From Bacillota bacterium (GTDB lineage: Bacteria > Bacillota_I > Bacilli_A > RF39 > UBA660), in the NCBI GenBank assembly GCA_015059195.1, contig SVAW01000001.1, forward strand, positions 17,575-81,574: 64,000 bases of DNA. Reading direction: 5' to 3'. The notes beneath the pieces are model-generated. The model was not told the DNA's origin. It made no database searches and saw nothing but the letters and a program-made list of their open reading frames with translations. Positions 38,947-49,281 of this stretch are shown here, in pieces. The stretch's first letter is position 1. Each line of letters opens with the position of its first letter. The translations under genes were made by a program, and so were the position numbers.

Positions 38947-39013
38947 GTTTGATATATAAATGTATAATTAGTAATGTCTAGTTTATAATAAAGATTATCT
39001 TTTAGGAGGAAAT

Positions 39014-39733
39014 ATGACTGATATAGAATACTTGAAAAAATATTTGCCAGAGGAAAAATTTGAATCAGGGTTAAAACGCTTAGAAAAGGGAGAACCGGTT
39101 CAATATATTGTTGGAAATGTTGATTTTTATGGTTATACATTTAAAGTTAACCCATGTGTTTTAATCCCCAGATTTGAAACAGAAGAATTAGTTTCTAAAA
39201 CAATTGAATATGCGGATGCCGTTTTTAAGGAACCGTTTAAAGCGGTTGACTTGGGTACAGGAAGTGGCTGTATTGCTATAACCTTAAAGAAAAAGTTAGG
39301 AAATAAAATAAATATAAGCGCTGTAGATATTTCTAAAGATGCCCTTGAAGTAGCAAAATTAAATGCTAAAGAAAATGATGCAGATATAAGTTTTTATCAC
39401 GGTGACATGCTTGAACCGTTAGACGAGAAATTTGACTTATTAATTAGTAATCCACCATATATCAAAAAAGATGAAGAAATCATGAAAATAGTTAAAGAAA
39501 ATGAACCAAGTATAGCCTTATATGCAGATAATGAGGGACTTGCTAATTATGAAAAAATATTAAGTTCAGCTAAAAAATATTTGAATCAAAAGAATATAAT
39601 GGCTTTTGAAATAGGTTGGTGGCAGGGTGAAAGAGTTGTTGAAATAGCAAGAAATTATTTTCCTAATGCTTTAATTAGAGTTGAAAAAGATATGCAAGAT
39701 AAAGACCGGTTCGTATTTATTTTTAATAAATAA
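39014..39733 (+). CDS. prmC: release factor glutamine methyltransferase
   Basis: VLIPRFETEELV, AVDLGTGSGCIAITL, DLLISNPPYI. Confidence 0.96.
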   Translation: MTDIEYLKKYLPEEKFESGLKRLEKGEPVQYIVGNVDFYGYTFKVNPCVLIPRFETEELVSKTIEYADAVFKEPFKAVDLGTGSGCIAITLKKKLGNKINISAVDISKDALEVAKLNAKENDADISFYHGDMLEPLDEKFDLLISNPPYIKKDEEIMKIVKENEPSIALYADNEGLANYEKILSSAKKYLNQKNIMAFEIGWWQGERVVEIARNYFPNALIRVEKDMQDKDRFVFIFNK

Positions 39734-39788
39734 ATTGGATGCTAAGTGTAATGCAATATAACTCTTAAATAAGGAGTATAAATTATTG

Positions 39789-39815
39789 AAAAAGTATTTT
39801 GAATACTTTTTTTTT
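39789..39815 (+). terminator. rho-independent terminator upstream of polC
   Basis: AAAAAGTATT ttga AATACTTTTTTTTT-type hairpin. Confidence 0.8.
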
Positions 39816-39862
39816 ATGTTAAAATAATGTATATAGTGTTAAGAAGTTAAGGGTGATTTTAT

Positions 39863-42800
39863 ATGAGTGAAAAATTAGAAATTCTTTTACAACAAATTGG
39901 TTATTCTAAAGATAATTATTCTAATTTTGATGGGGCTGTTTTAGATGTTATCAAAGGTAATAAGGAAAAAGATAAATATGTATTTTTTGTAAGTTTAAAA
40001 ACACCTTTAAAAATAGATGCCTATCAAGAGTTTGTTACCCAACTTCCTTTAGCGTTTCCAACAATAAAATATGTATCTGCCAATTTTACTGTGTCAACAT
40101 TTGATCAAGAAAGTGTAAAGGACTATTATAATTATTTTATGAATATTTATATAAAAGATAACCCTCTTTTAGAAATGTTTAAAGATAATAAAATTATGGT
40201 GGAAAATAATTCTTTAAAAATAGAGGTCGCAAATCTTGCTGAAAAGATGAAATTTAGCAGTATTACCGCAATGTTATTAGAAGATTTAGATAAAGCCGGA
40301 TTTAAAAATTTCCAAATTATAATCGATATTAATTCTGAAATTAATAATGAGATTGATGAAGAAATCAAGCAAAGTTTAAATGTTGAAGTCCCAGAAAAAA
40401 AAGATGATAATAAAGTAAAAACTGAAAAGCCAGTTTACAGTAGACAAAATAAAAAAAGTGATGATCCTAATGTAGTTATGGGAAGACCTATTGATGGAGC
40501 TATTACTAATATTAATAATATAATTGCTGAAGTAGATAATATAATTATTGAAGGACATGTTTTTGGGGTGGATTATTTTGAATCACCTAAAACAAATTTT
40601 AAAATAATAACTTTAAAAATAACTGATTATACCGATAGTTTGTATTGTAAAGTTTTCGCTAGAGAAGATGATGAATATAGCAAATTAAAGAAGTCATTAA
40701 AAGTGGGTAACTGGTTTAAAATTAGGGGATATGTAAAAAATGATATGTATGCGAAAGAACTAGTTTTAAATGCAAGGGATATTAACGTTATTGAAAATAA
40801 AAGTGAGAAAATAGTTGATGATGCAGAAGTAAAGAGAGTAGAATTACACGCTCATACTATGATGAGCCAAATGGATGCCGTAACGAAACTAGATTTAGGC
40901 AAGCATACATGTGAACTTGTAAGTCGTGCAATAGAAATGGGCTATAGAGGTGTTGCTATTACAGATCATAATGGGTGTCAAGCTTTTCCGATTGCTTTTG
41001 GTATTATTAATTCATACAATAAGAAAATAGAAGATCCTGATAAAAAATTTAAAGGATTATATGGGGTTGAGCTAACATTAGTAGATGATACTATAAATAT
41101 TGTTATTAGACCAACCGATGATAGATTAGAAAATACCACATTTGTTGTTTTTGACACAGAAACAACAGGCTTTAATGCGGCTGGTGGAGATCAAATGATT
41201 GAAATTGGAGCAGTTAAAATTTGTAATGGTACTATTGTTGATAGGTTTGATGAACTAATTAATCCTGGAAGACCTATCCCACAAAAGATTGTAGAACTGA
41301 CTTGTATTACTGATGAAATGGTCCAAGGAAAAGATGATGAAGAGACAGTAACAAAAAGATTTTTAGATTGGGCAGGGGACTCTCCAATGGTTGCGCACAA
41401 CGCTAAATTTGATATTTCATTTCTTGAAATGGCTATGAAAAAATATAATTTAGGAGAATTTAAAAATACAGTAATAGATACTCTAGAACTTTCTAGAACA
41501 TTAGATCAAGGTTTTGCACGTCACGGGTTATCTGCGTTAGTAAAAAGATATAATGTTCCTTGGGAAGAGGATGCTCATCACAGAGCCGATTATGATGCTG
41601 AAGGAACGGCATTAGTATTTAGTAAAATGATCCAAAAATTAAATGCTCAAAACTATGAGAAGATAAGTGATTTAGAACGACTTGTTTCTAAAGATGAAAT
41701 TCATAAATTTGGTCGTACATATCATTTTAATGCTATTGCAAAAAATAAGACGGGTATTAAAAATTTGTTTAAAATTATTTCTCTTGCCAACACTACTTAT
41801 TTATATAAAACACCACGTATTTTACGTAGTAAATTAGAAGAACTAAGAGAAGGCTTACTTATTGGAAGTGGTTGTTACGAATCAGAGGTATTTAGAGAGG
41901 CCAGAAGTAAAGAGGGTCAAGAGCTAACTAATATTATTAATTTTTATGATTATGTTGAGGTACAACCTCCAGAAGTATATCATCATTTAATTCAAACTAC
42001 TGACTTTAGTAGTGAAATAGAGTTGCAAAATCATATTAAAAAAGTAGTAGATGCTACTATAGATGCTGGCAAATTGATTGTTGCAACAGGTGATGTTCAC
42101 CATTTTGAACGTGGCGATAAAATTTATCGTGAAATAATAATTAACCAAAAAGTACCGGGCGGTGGAAGGCATCCTTTATCTAAAAAAGATATTACTAAAA
42201 TTCCTTCACAACATTTTAGAACTACTAATGAGATGTTAAGTGATTTTAACTTTTTAGATGTGAATTTAGCTTATCAAATTGTTGTTACTAATCCTAACAA
42301 AATAGTTGATATGGTAGAAGAAATTGAAGTAATAATAGATACAGGTGGAATACCTTTCTCACCACGAGTAAAAAGTGATGATGGGCAAAGTTATTTAGAC
42401 TGCCCGCGTGTAGTTACTGATTTAGTATATAACAAAGCTAGCGATTGGTATGGCAATCCTTTACCATACAATATTGAAGAACGTATAGCAAAAGAATTAT
42501 ATGGAGATATTGTTTATAGATGTTGTAATGAAACAATCAAAGAAGCATCTCCAAATATTAATGATGAGGAATTAGAAAAACAAACATTTGATAAAATGCA
42601 TAATGTTATCCTACTAGGTTTTGAAGCAGTTAAAGACATGTTAAGAGAGTATTTAAAAAATAAATGGACTGAAGATGATGGAGAATTAACCGAAAAATCA
42701 TTAGATAAAAAATTAAAGAAAGAACTTGGTGGAATCATTGGCGGTGGATTTGATCCAATATACTTGATTTCACAAAGACTAGTAAAACACTCTAATGACG

Positions 42801-44515
42801 ATGGCTATTTAGTAGGTTCACGTGGTTCTGTAGGGTCTAGTTTTGTAGCCACTATGATGGGAATTACAGAGGTTAACCCGCTATCTGCACACTATCGTTG
42901 TTTAAATTGTAAAAAAAGCATTTTTGAACATGAAGATGGTAAATCTTTAGGAGCGGATTATTCAAGTGGTTTTGACTTACCAGATAAAAAATGTCCTAAT
43001 TGTGGTGAAAACATGTATAAAGATGGTCAGGACATGCCATTTGCAACATTCTTGGGATTTAATGCTGATAAAGTACCGGATATTGACCTTAACTTTTCCG
43101 ATCTAAACCAGGCTTCAGCACACGAATATACGAAAGTGTTATTTGGCGTAGATAATGTTTATCGAGCTGGGACTATTGGTACTGTTGCTGATAAAACTGC
43201 CTTTGGTTATGTTAAGGGTTATTGTGAAGATAAAGGCATTAATATGCGCACGGCAGAGGTAGAACGACTAGCTATGGGCTGTACTGGGGTTAAACGTACT
43301 ACAGGGCAACATCCGGGGGGGATAGTTGTAGTACCGGATTATATGGATGTTTCGGATTTTACCCCATTTCAATATCCAGCAGATGATCCGACTTCTCCTT
43401 GGAGAACAACACATTTTGATTATCATGCTATTGATCAAGATTTATTGAAACTAGATATTCTGGGTCATTCTGATCCAACGCAGCTTCGGATGATTCAAGA
43501 TTTAACAAAGACCGATATTCTAAAGGTGCCTATGGATGATAAAGATACGATGAGTATATTTACTTCTACTAAGGCCTTGGGAGTTACTAATGAACAAATA
43601 ATGTGTGAAACAGGAACTTTAGGTATTCCTGAGTTTGGTACACCATTTACTGTTGGAATGGTAGCAGAAACAAAACCAACTACATTCGCAGAATTAGTTA
43701 AAATTTCAGGACTTTCACATGGAACTGATGTGTGGCTAGGAAATGCTCAAGAATTGATTAAAAATAATATTGTGCCATTTAAAGAGGTTATTGGTTGTCG
43801 TGATGACATTATGGTTTATTTAATGTATCATGGTGTAGCACCAATTAAAGCTTTTAAAATTATGGAGTTCGTGCGTAAGGGTAAAGCCAGCAAAGAACCG
43901 GAAGCCTGGGCAGGCCATAAAGAAACAATGGAAAAAGCAGGAATTGAAAAATGGTATATAGATTCATGTGAAAAAATTAAATACATGTTCCCAAAAGCTC
44001 ATGCAGTGGCTTACGTTACAAGTGCTTTTAGGATTGCTTGGTATAAAGTACATATGCCAGTATACTTTTATGCGTCATGGTTAACATCAAAAGCAACAGA
44101 TGTAGACGTTGAAACTATGATTAAAGGATATGATGCTATAAAAGCTAAAATAATAGAAATTCAAAGTAAGGGCCATGATGCATCAAATAAAGAATTAGGG
44201 CAACTTGAAAGTTTAAAAGTGTGTCTTGAAGCAACAGCTCGAGGAATTAGCTTCTTACCTATAGAACTAGATAAAAGTGATGCAACTGTTTGGGGAGTTA
44301 GAGATGATAAGTCAATATATCCGCCTTTCGCATCTATTGAAGGACTTGGAGATACAGTTGCTAATAAAATAGTTGAGGAAAGGGAAAAAGGGCAATTCTT
44401 AAGTATTGAAGATTTACAAAAACGTGGTAAAGTATCTGGAACTTTAATCGATAAAATGCGTTTAATGGGGATATTAGAAGGATTAGATGAATCTAGTCAA
44501 CTTAGTTTATTCTAA
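39863..44515 (+). CDS. polC: DNA polymerase III PolC-type alpha subunit
   Basis: OB domain, PHP (ELHAHTMMSQMDAV), inserted exonuclease (VVFDTETTGFNAAGGDQMIEIGAVK), polymerase GSRGSVGSSFVATMMGITEVNPL, PDIDLNFSD. Confidence 0.98.
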   Translation: MSEKLEILLQQIGYSKDNYSNFDGAVLDVIKGNKEKDKYVFFVSLKTPLKIDAYQEFVTQLPLAFPTIKYVSANFTVSTFDQESVKDYYNYFMNIYIKDNPLLEMFKDNKIMVENNSLKIEVANLAEKMKFSSITAMLLEDLDKAGFKNFQIIIDINSEINNEIDEEIKQSLNVEVPEKKDDNKVKTEKPVYSRQNKKSDDPNVVMGRPIDGAITNINNIIAEVDNIIIEGHVFGVDYFESPKTNFKIITLKITDYTDSLYCKVFAREDDEYSKLKKSLKVGNWFKIRGYVKNDMYAKELVLNARDINVIENKSEKIVDDAEVKRVELHAHTMMSQMDAVTKLDLGKHTCELVSRAIEMGYRGVAITDHNGCQAFPIAFGIINSYNKKIEDPDKKFKGLYGVELTLVDDTINIVIRPTDDRLENTTFVVFDTETTGFNAAGGDQMIEIGAVKICNGTIVDRFDELINPGRPIPQKIVELTCITDEMVQGKDDEETVTKRFLDWAGDSPMVAHNAKFDISFLEMAMKKYNLGEFKNTVIDTLELSRTLDQGFARHGLSALVKRYNVPWEEDAHHRADYDAEGTALVFSKMIQKLNAQNYEKISDLERLVSKDEIHKFGRTYHFNAIAKNKTGIKNLFKIISLANTTYLYKTPRILRSKLEELREGLLIGSGCYESEVFREARSKEGQELTNIINFYDYVEVQPPEVYHHLIQTTDFSSEIELQNHIKKVVDATIDAGKLIVATGDVHHFERGDKIYREIIINQKVPGGGRHPLSKKDITKIPSQHFRTTNEMLSDFNFLDVNLAYQIVVTNPNKIVDMVEEIEVIIDTGGIPFSPRVKSDDGQSYLDCPRVVTDLVYNKASDWYGNPLPYNIEERIAKELYGDIVYRCCNETIKEASPNINDEELEKQTFDKMHNVILLGFEAVKDMLREYLKNKWTEDDGELTEKSLDKKLKKELGGIIGGGFDPIYLISQRLVKHSNDDGYLVGSRGSVGSSFVATMMGITEVNPLSAHYRCLNCKKSIFEHEDGKSLGADYSSGFDLPDKKCPNCGENMYKDGQDMPFATFLGFNADKVPDIDLNFSDLNQASAHEYTKVLFGVDNVYRAGTIGTVADKTAFGYVKGYCEDKGINMRTAEVERLAMGCTGVKRTTGQHPGGIVVVPDYMDVSDFTPFQYPADDPTSPWRTTHFDYHAIDQDLLKLDILGHSDPTQLRMIQDLTKTDILKVPMDDKDTMSIFTSTKALGVTNEQIMCETGTLGIPEFGTPFTVGMVAETKPTTFAELVKISGLSHGTDVWLGNAQELIKNNIVPFKEVIGCRDDIMVYLMYHGVAPIKAFKIMEFVRKGKASKEPEAWAGHKETMEKAGIEKWYIDSCEKIKYMFPKAHAVAYVTSAFRIAWYKVHMPVYFYASWLTSKATDVDVETMIKGYDAIKAKIIEIQSKGHDASNKELGQLESLKVCLEATARGISFLPIELDKSDATVWGVRDDKSIYPPFASIEGLGDTVANKIVEEREKGQFLSIEDLQKRGKVSGTLIDKMRLMGILEGLDESSQLSLF

Positions 44516-44516
44516 A

Positions 44517-44550
44517 ATAAAGAACTTGAAATTTTCAAGTTCTTTATTTT
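44517..44550. terminator. bidirectional terminator between polC and uvsE
   Basis: AATAAAGAACTTGAAA TTTTCAAGTTCTTTATTTT. Confidence 0.9.
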
Positions 44551-45490
44551 ATACTTCAAATGTAGTATCATCTATAAATTTATATTTAGTTTTATATTTT
44601 AATTGTCTTATAAGACGAAATAAGGCTTCATCTTTAGCTTTAGCTTCTATCATAATGTCTAAATCCAAGTTTAGGTGTTTAATCTCTTCGATAAACAAAA
44701 TAAAACTATCGACATTAATATACTCGTGATGACTTCTTATATCTTTTTTTGTGTTATTTTTAGGTGAGGAAAAGTGAATTTTCGGCTTTGTGATTTTCCA
44801 AGTAGAAAATATTTCTGTGTAGTAATTATTAATATCTATATTGTCTTTATTGCATATATAATGATGATAATCTAAAACCATGGGTCTATCAATTTTTTTA
44901 CAAATATTTAAGGTATCTACGATATTAAATATTTTATCATCATTTTCTACTACAATGCACTTCTTTAAATATTCTGGGAGTTTATTAAAATTATTTATAA
45001 AACGAATCATCGAAGCTTTTTTACCAAAGACATTACTACCGATATGTAAAATTAAAATTTTTTCTTTAACGTCTAATGCTTCTAAAACATTATAATGATA
45101 CTTTAATATTTCTAAGGCATTTTCTAGTACTTCTTTTTTAGTACTGTTTAAAACGGTGAACTGATCTGGATGCATATCAACTCTCATGTTGTGGTTTTTA
45201 ATTTTAGTTCCAATTTGTTGATATAGCCTACGATAGTTATCGGTGTAATTAAAATTTATTTCTTTCAAGGTTGCTAATGGGATAAGGTTAGAAGAGATTC
45301 TATAAAAATGAATGTTATTTTTTATATTATAATCAATAATCTGATTTAAAGATTCTAAATTTAGATTAATAATATTAGTTAATTTTTGATAGTCGTTGTT
45401 TGATTTTAAAAAAGTAGAGTAGTTTAAACTATGAGAAGAAGTAATATCTAGTGTTTTACTTAAAGCAACATATCCTAATCTTACTATCAT
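44549..45490 (-). CDS. uvsE: UV damage endonuclease UvsE
   Basis: RLGYVALS, HFYRISSNLIPLAT, MRVDMHPDQFTVLNS, DYHHYIC, KIHFSSPK. Confidence 0.93.
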   Translation of the reverse strand: MIVRLGYVALSKTLDITSSHSLNYSTFLKSNNDYQKLTNIINLNLESLNQIIDYNIKNNIHFYRISSNLIPLATLKEINFNYTDNYRRLYQQIGTKIKNHNMRVDMHPDQFTVLNSTKKEVLENALEILKYHYNVLEALDVKEKILILHIGSNVFGKKASMIRFINNFNKLPEYLKKCIVVENDDKIFNIVDTLNICKKIDRPMVLDYHHYICNKDNIDINNYYTEIFSTWKITKPKIHFSSPKNNTKKDIRSHHEYINVDSFILFIEEIKHLNLDLDIMIEAKAKDEALFRLIRQLKYKTKYKFIDDTTFEV

Positions 45491-45758
45491 CTATATCACC
45501 AATATTAATATGCTCCTAAAAAGTATTAATATAAAAGAAATCCACCTAACTCAGAAATGATTTAGTTGGAACCCAATTTGTGGTAGCACAGCAATATTAA
45601 GCAGTCTCTTTTATTTTATGAAATTTTTCACTACATACAAATAACATAAACATATTATTTTATCAAGATGCTTTAAAGATACAATTAATATTATACTAGG
45701 TGCAAAAATTGGATGAGAAATGAAAGTAGGCGTGTTATAATAATATATAGGTGATATA

Positions 45759-48350
45759 ATGCAAAAGATAATTTTAGTAGATGGCAACAATTTATTATTT
45801 AGAAGTTATTACGCGACAGCATATAATGGTAATTTTATGAAAAATAGCAAAGGCTTTCCAACCAATGCTTTGTTTGGCTTTACTAATATGATAAATAAAA
45901 TAATTTCAGAAGAAAATCCAACTCATATGATAGTTGCGTTTGATAAAGGAAAAACTTTTAGACATGATAAATATGAAACATATAAGGACGGAAGATTAGA
46001 AACTCCAAATGAATTAAAACAACAATTTCCAATTGCAAAAGAAATGCTTACACATATGGGAATAAAGTATTACGAGATAGACAATTATGAAGCAGATGAT
46101 ATATTAGGAACTTTTGCAAAATTTTGTGATTTAGAAGAGGATTTTGTTGGAACAATAATTAGTAGTGATAAAGATTTATTACAACTCATTTCAACAGATG
46201 TTGATATTAAACTTTTAAAACAAAAAGATTATATTAGATATAATGAAGAGAAATTTAGAGAAGAATATGGAATTGATCCAATTAGAATTATTGATCTTAA
46301 AGCTTTAATGGGAGATCCTTCGGACAATATTCCAGGAGTAAAAGGTGTTGGTGAAAAAACAGCTTTAAAACTTTTACAACAATATGGAAGCATAGATAAT
46401 ATATATAATAATATTGACTCTATTAAAGGTGCAATTCATGATAAATTAGTAATGGATAAAGAAAATGCTTATATGAGTTATGATTTGGCCACTATTGTAA
46501 GAGATGTTCCGATGGAAATAAACATAAATGATGTTATTGTAAAAAATAAAGATATAGAAGCGTTAACTAATTTGTATGAAGATTTAGAGTTTTATTCATT
46601 TTTGAAAAAAGAAAAAGAAGTAAAAATAGAAAAAAAAGAAGTAGATGCTAAAATAGTTACCGATATAAAAGAGCTAGATTCTGTGGGTGATTGCGCGATA
46701 TATTTGGAACTGTTAGGAACTAATTATCACAAGTCAGAAATTTTAGGCATGGGTATCTATAATGATGATATAAGTTATTTCGTGCCCTATTCTATTTTAA
46801 AACAACAACCCAAAATGTTAACTACTATAAATAAATATACCTATGATTCAAAAAAGGTATTTGTGTCATTAAAGTGGCATAATATTGATATTGAAAATGT
46901 TTCTTTTGATACCATGATTGCGGGGTCATTACTTGATTATAATGTGAAAGATGATATTGCGTATCTTGCTAATCAGATGGATTATAATATGGAATTTTAT
47001 GAAACAGTTTATGGTAAAGGGATAAAAATAAATAGACCTGGTATAGATGTTATTGCAAAAGAAGCGGTTAATAAGGCAAAATTTATTTTTGAAACGCATC
47101 AGGTGTTAACAGAAAAGCTAGAACAAGAAAAAATGACTGAATTATTTGCTGATATTGAATTACCACTAGCTACTGTTTTAGGCCAAATGGAATATAATGG
47201 GGTATATGTTGATAAAAATGTATTAGTAGAGATGGGCGAAGAAATTAAAATTAAAATTGATTTATTAAGCCAACAAATCTATAGCCATGCCGGGTGCGAA
47301 TTTAATATTTCCTCTCCATATCAACTAGGAGAAATATTATTTGAAAAACTTAATCTGCCACATGGTAAGAAGAGTCGTCGTGGTTATTCTACAGCAATAG
47401 ATGTTTTACATAAATTAAGTGGTGAACATCCTATTGTAGATTTAGTCATAGAACATAGAGCATTAACAAAATTATATTCTACATACATCGAAGGACTTAT
47501 TGATTGTATTATGCCTGACAATAAAATACACACGATTTATACACAAGTGTTAACTAGAACAGGAAGACTTTCTTCCATAGAACCTAATCTACAGAATATT
47601 CCTATTAGATCAGAATATGGTAAATTAATTAGGAAAGCGTTTATCCCAAGCACTAATTCTGTTATTATGAGTGCGGATTATTCTCAAATTGAATTAAGAA
47701 TTTTAGCTCATATGGCTGATGTGCCAGCACTAAGAGAGGCTTTTATTGAAGGGAAAGATATCCACACCAAAACTGCTAGTGATATTTTTCATGTTTCCAT
47801 AGATTTAGTAAATTCCAATATGAGACGAATTGCTAAAGCAGTAAATTTTGGAATTATTTATGGTATTAGTGGGTACGGTCTTTCAGAAAATATCGGGATT
47901 ACTCCAGGTGAGGCTAAAAAGTTTATCGATGATTATTTGAATACATATCCTGGCATTCAAAAATATATGGATGATACTATTGCCTCTGCACACAAGTATG
48001 GTTTTGTACATACAATGTTTAATAGGAAAAGAAATATTCCGGAACTCAATAACGAGAATTATTTAATTCGTAACACAGGTGAGAGAATTGCCTTAAATAC
48101 TCCCATTCAAGGAACTAGTGCGGATATTATAAAAAAGGCAATGGTAGAAATTGATAGAATTTTTAAAGATAAAAATTTAGATTGTAAAATGATTTTACAG
48201 GTACACGATGAATTAATATTTGATGTATCTAAGTCAGAAAAGAACGAGGTCGAAAAAATTGTTCGTGAGGTGATGGAGGGGGTAATTAATCTTTCTGTTC
48301 CATTAAAAGTCGATATTGAAAGTGGTGAAAACTGGTATCAGGCCAAATAA
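45759..48350 (+). CDS. polA: DNA polymerase I
   Basis: LVDGNNLLFRSYYA, DNIPGVKGVGEKTALKLL, SADYSQIELRILAH, RRIAKAVNFGIIYG, QVHDELIFD. Confidence 0.98.
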   Translation: MQKIILVDGNNLLFRSYYATAYNGNFMKNSKGFPTNALFGFTNMINKIISEENPTHMIVAFDKGKTFRHDKYETYKDGRLETPNELKQQFPIAKEMLTHMGIKYYEIDNYEADDILGTFAKFCDLEEDFVGTIISSDKDLLQLISTDVDIKLLKQKDYIRYNEEKFREEYGIDPIRIIDLKALMGDPSDNIPGVKGVGEKTALKLLQQYGSIDNIYNNIDSIKGAIHDKLVMDKENAYMSYDLATIVRDVPMEININDVIVKNKDIEALTNLYEDLEFYSFLKKEKEVKIEKKEVDAKIVTDIKELDSVGDCAIYLELLGTNYHKSEILGMGIYNDDISYFVPYSILKQQPKMLTTINKYTYDSKKVFVSLKWHNIDIENVSFDTMIAGSLLDYNVKDDIAYLANQMDYNMEFYETVYGKGIKINRPGIDVIAKEAVNKAKFIFETHQVLTEKLEQEKMTELFADIELPLATVLGQMEYNGVYVDKNVLVEMGEEIKIKIDLLSQQIYSHAGCEFNISSPYQLGEILFEKLNLPHGKKSRRGYSTAIDVLHKLSGEHPIVDLVIEHRALTKLYSTYIEGLIDCIMPDNKIHTIYTQVLTRTGRLSSIEPNLQNIPIRSEYGKLIRKAFIPSTNSVIMSADYSQIELRILAHMADVPALREAFIEGKDIHTKTASDIFHVSIDLVNSNMRRIAKAVNFGIIYGISGYGLSENIGITPGEAKKFIDDYLNTYPGIQKYMDDTIASAHKYGFVHTMFNRKRNIPELNNENYLIRNTGERIALNTPIQGTSADIIKKAMVEIDRIFKDKNLDCKMILQVHDELIFDVSKSEKNEVEKIVREVMEGVINLSVPLKVDIESGENWYQAK

Positions 48351-48352
48351 AT

Positions 48353-49231
48353 ATGTGTAAAGAAAATAAAATTATGGTTGTAAGCATGATTGTGAATTTC
48401 TTTTTAGCAACAGTAAAAGTTATAGCTGGAATAATAGGAAGTTCAGTCGCGTTAGTTGCTGATGGAATGCACTCGTTTAGCGATTTAGCAACAGATGTAT
48501 TTGCTATTCTAGGTACTTTTTTAAGCCATAAACCGGCAGATGATAAGCATCCTTTTGGTCATGGAAAGTTAGAATACTTAACAAGCATGGGGATTGGTTT
48601 AATAATCTTGTTTGTTGGATTTTCAATCATATTTGGAAATGTTAATAATAAAATAATAGTTCCAAGTAGACTTGTCATAATTATTAGTGTATTTACTATT
48701 ATTATAAAATTTCTTTTATCGCAGTATGTAATAAAAAAAGGTTATGAATATAACAATAATGTTTTAATTGCAAGTGGTAAAGAAAGTAATAGTGATGTAA
48801 TTAGTTCCATTGTTGTTTTAGCATCTGCCATTTTAATGCAGTTTGCTACTACAATTCCTATTTTTAAATATGCCGATATTACCGCGACTATTATAGTTGG
48901 AATATTTATAATTAAAATAGCAATTGAGGTTCTAAGAGAAAATATCAGTACTATAATTGGTGAACAAGAAACTGATAGTAAATATTTAGAAGAAATAAAA
49001 AATATTATTGTAGAAGATACTAAAATATGTTCTATTGATAAATTAAACTTAATTAAATATGGTTCATCTTTTGAAGTTATAGGTGAAGTTGGAATGGATG
49101 AAAATCTTACTTTAAAAGAAAGTCATGATGTTATAGAACAAATAGAACAGAAATTGAAAAAATTTGACGAAAGAAATCGATATATTACGATTCATGTCAA
49201 TCCTTATAATCAAAAAGAAACATCAAAATGA
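48353..49231 (+). CDS. cation diffusion facilitator transporter
   Basis: GSSVALVADGMHSFSDLATDVFA, KHPFGHGKLEYL. Confidence 0.93.
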   Translation: MCKENKIMVVSMIVNFFLATVKVIAGIIGSSVALVADGMHSFSDLATDVFAILGTFLSHKPADDKHPFGHGKLEYLTSMGIGLIILFVGFSIIFGNVNNKIIVPSRLVIIISVFTIIIKFLLSQYVIKKGYEYNNNVLIASGKESNSDVISSIVVLASAILMQFATTIPIFKYADITATIIVGIFIIKIAIEVLRENISTIIGEQETDSKYLEEIKNIIVEDTKICSIDKLNLIKYGSSFEVIGEVGMDENLTLKESHDVIEQIEQKLKKFDERNRYITIHVNPYNQKETSK

Positions 49232-49240
49232 TGTTTTTTT
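49219..49240 (+). terminator. terminator containing the CDF stop codon
   Basis: AACATCA aaa TGATGTTTTTTTT; TGA stop at 49229-49231. Confidence 0.8.
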
Positions 49241-49281
49241 TCTGTGGTAGTGCTATAATAGTTAAAGAATGGAGGGACGTT

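Noticed and set aside
43290-43325. GC-rich/poly-G stretch GGGCAACATCCGGGGGG
   Set aside because: Inside the conserved polC active-site region (TTGQHPGGIVVVP); explained by protein constraint.
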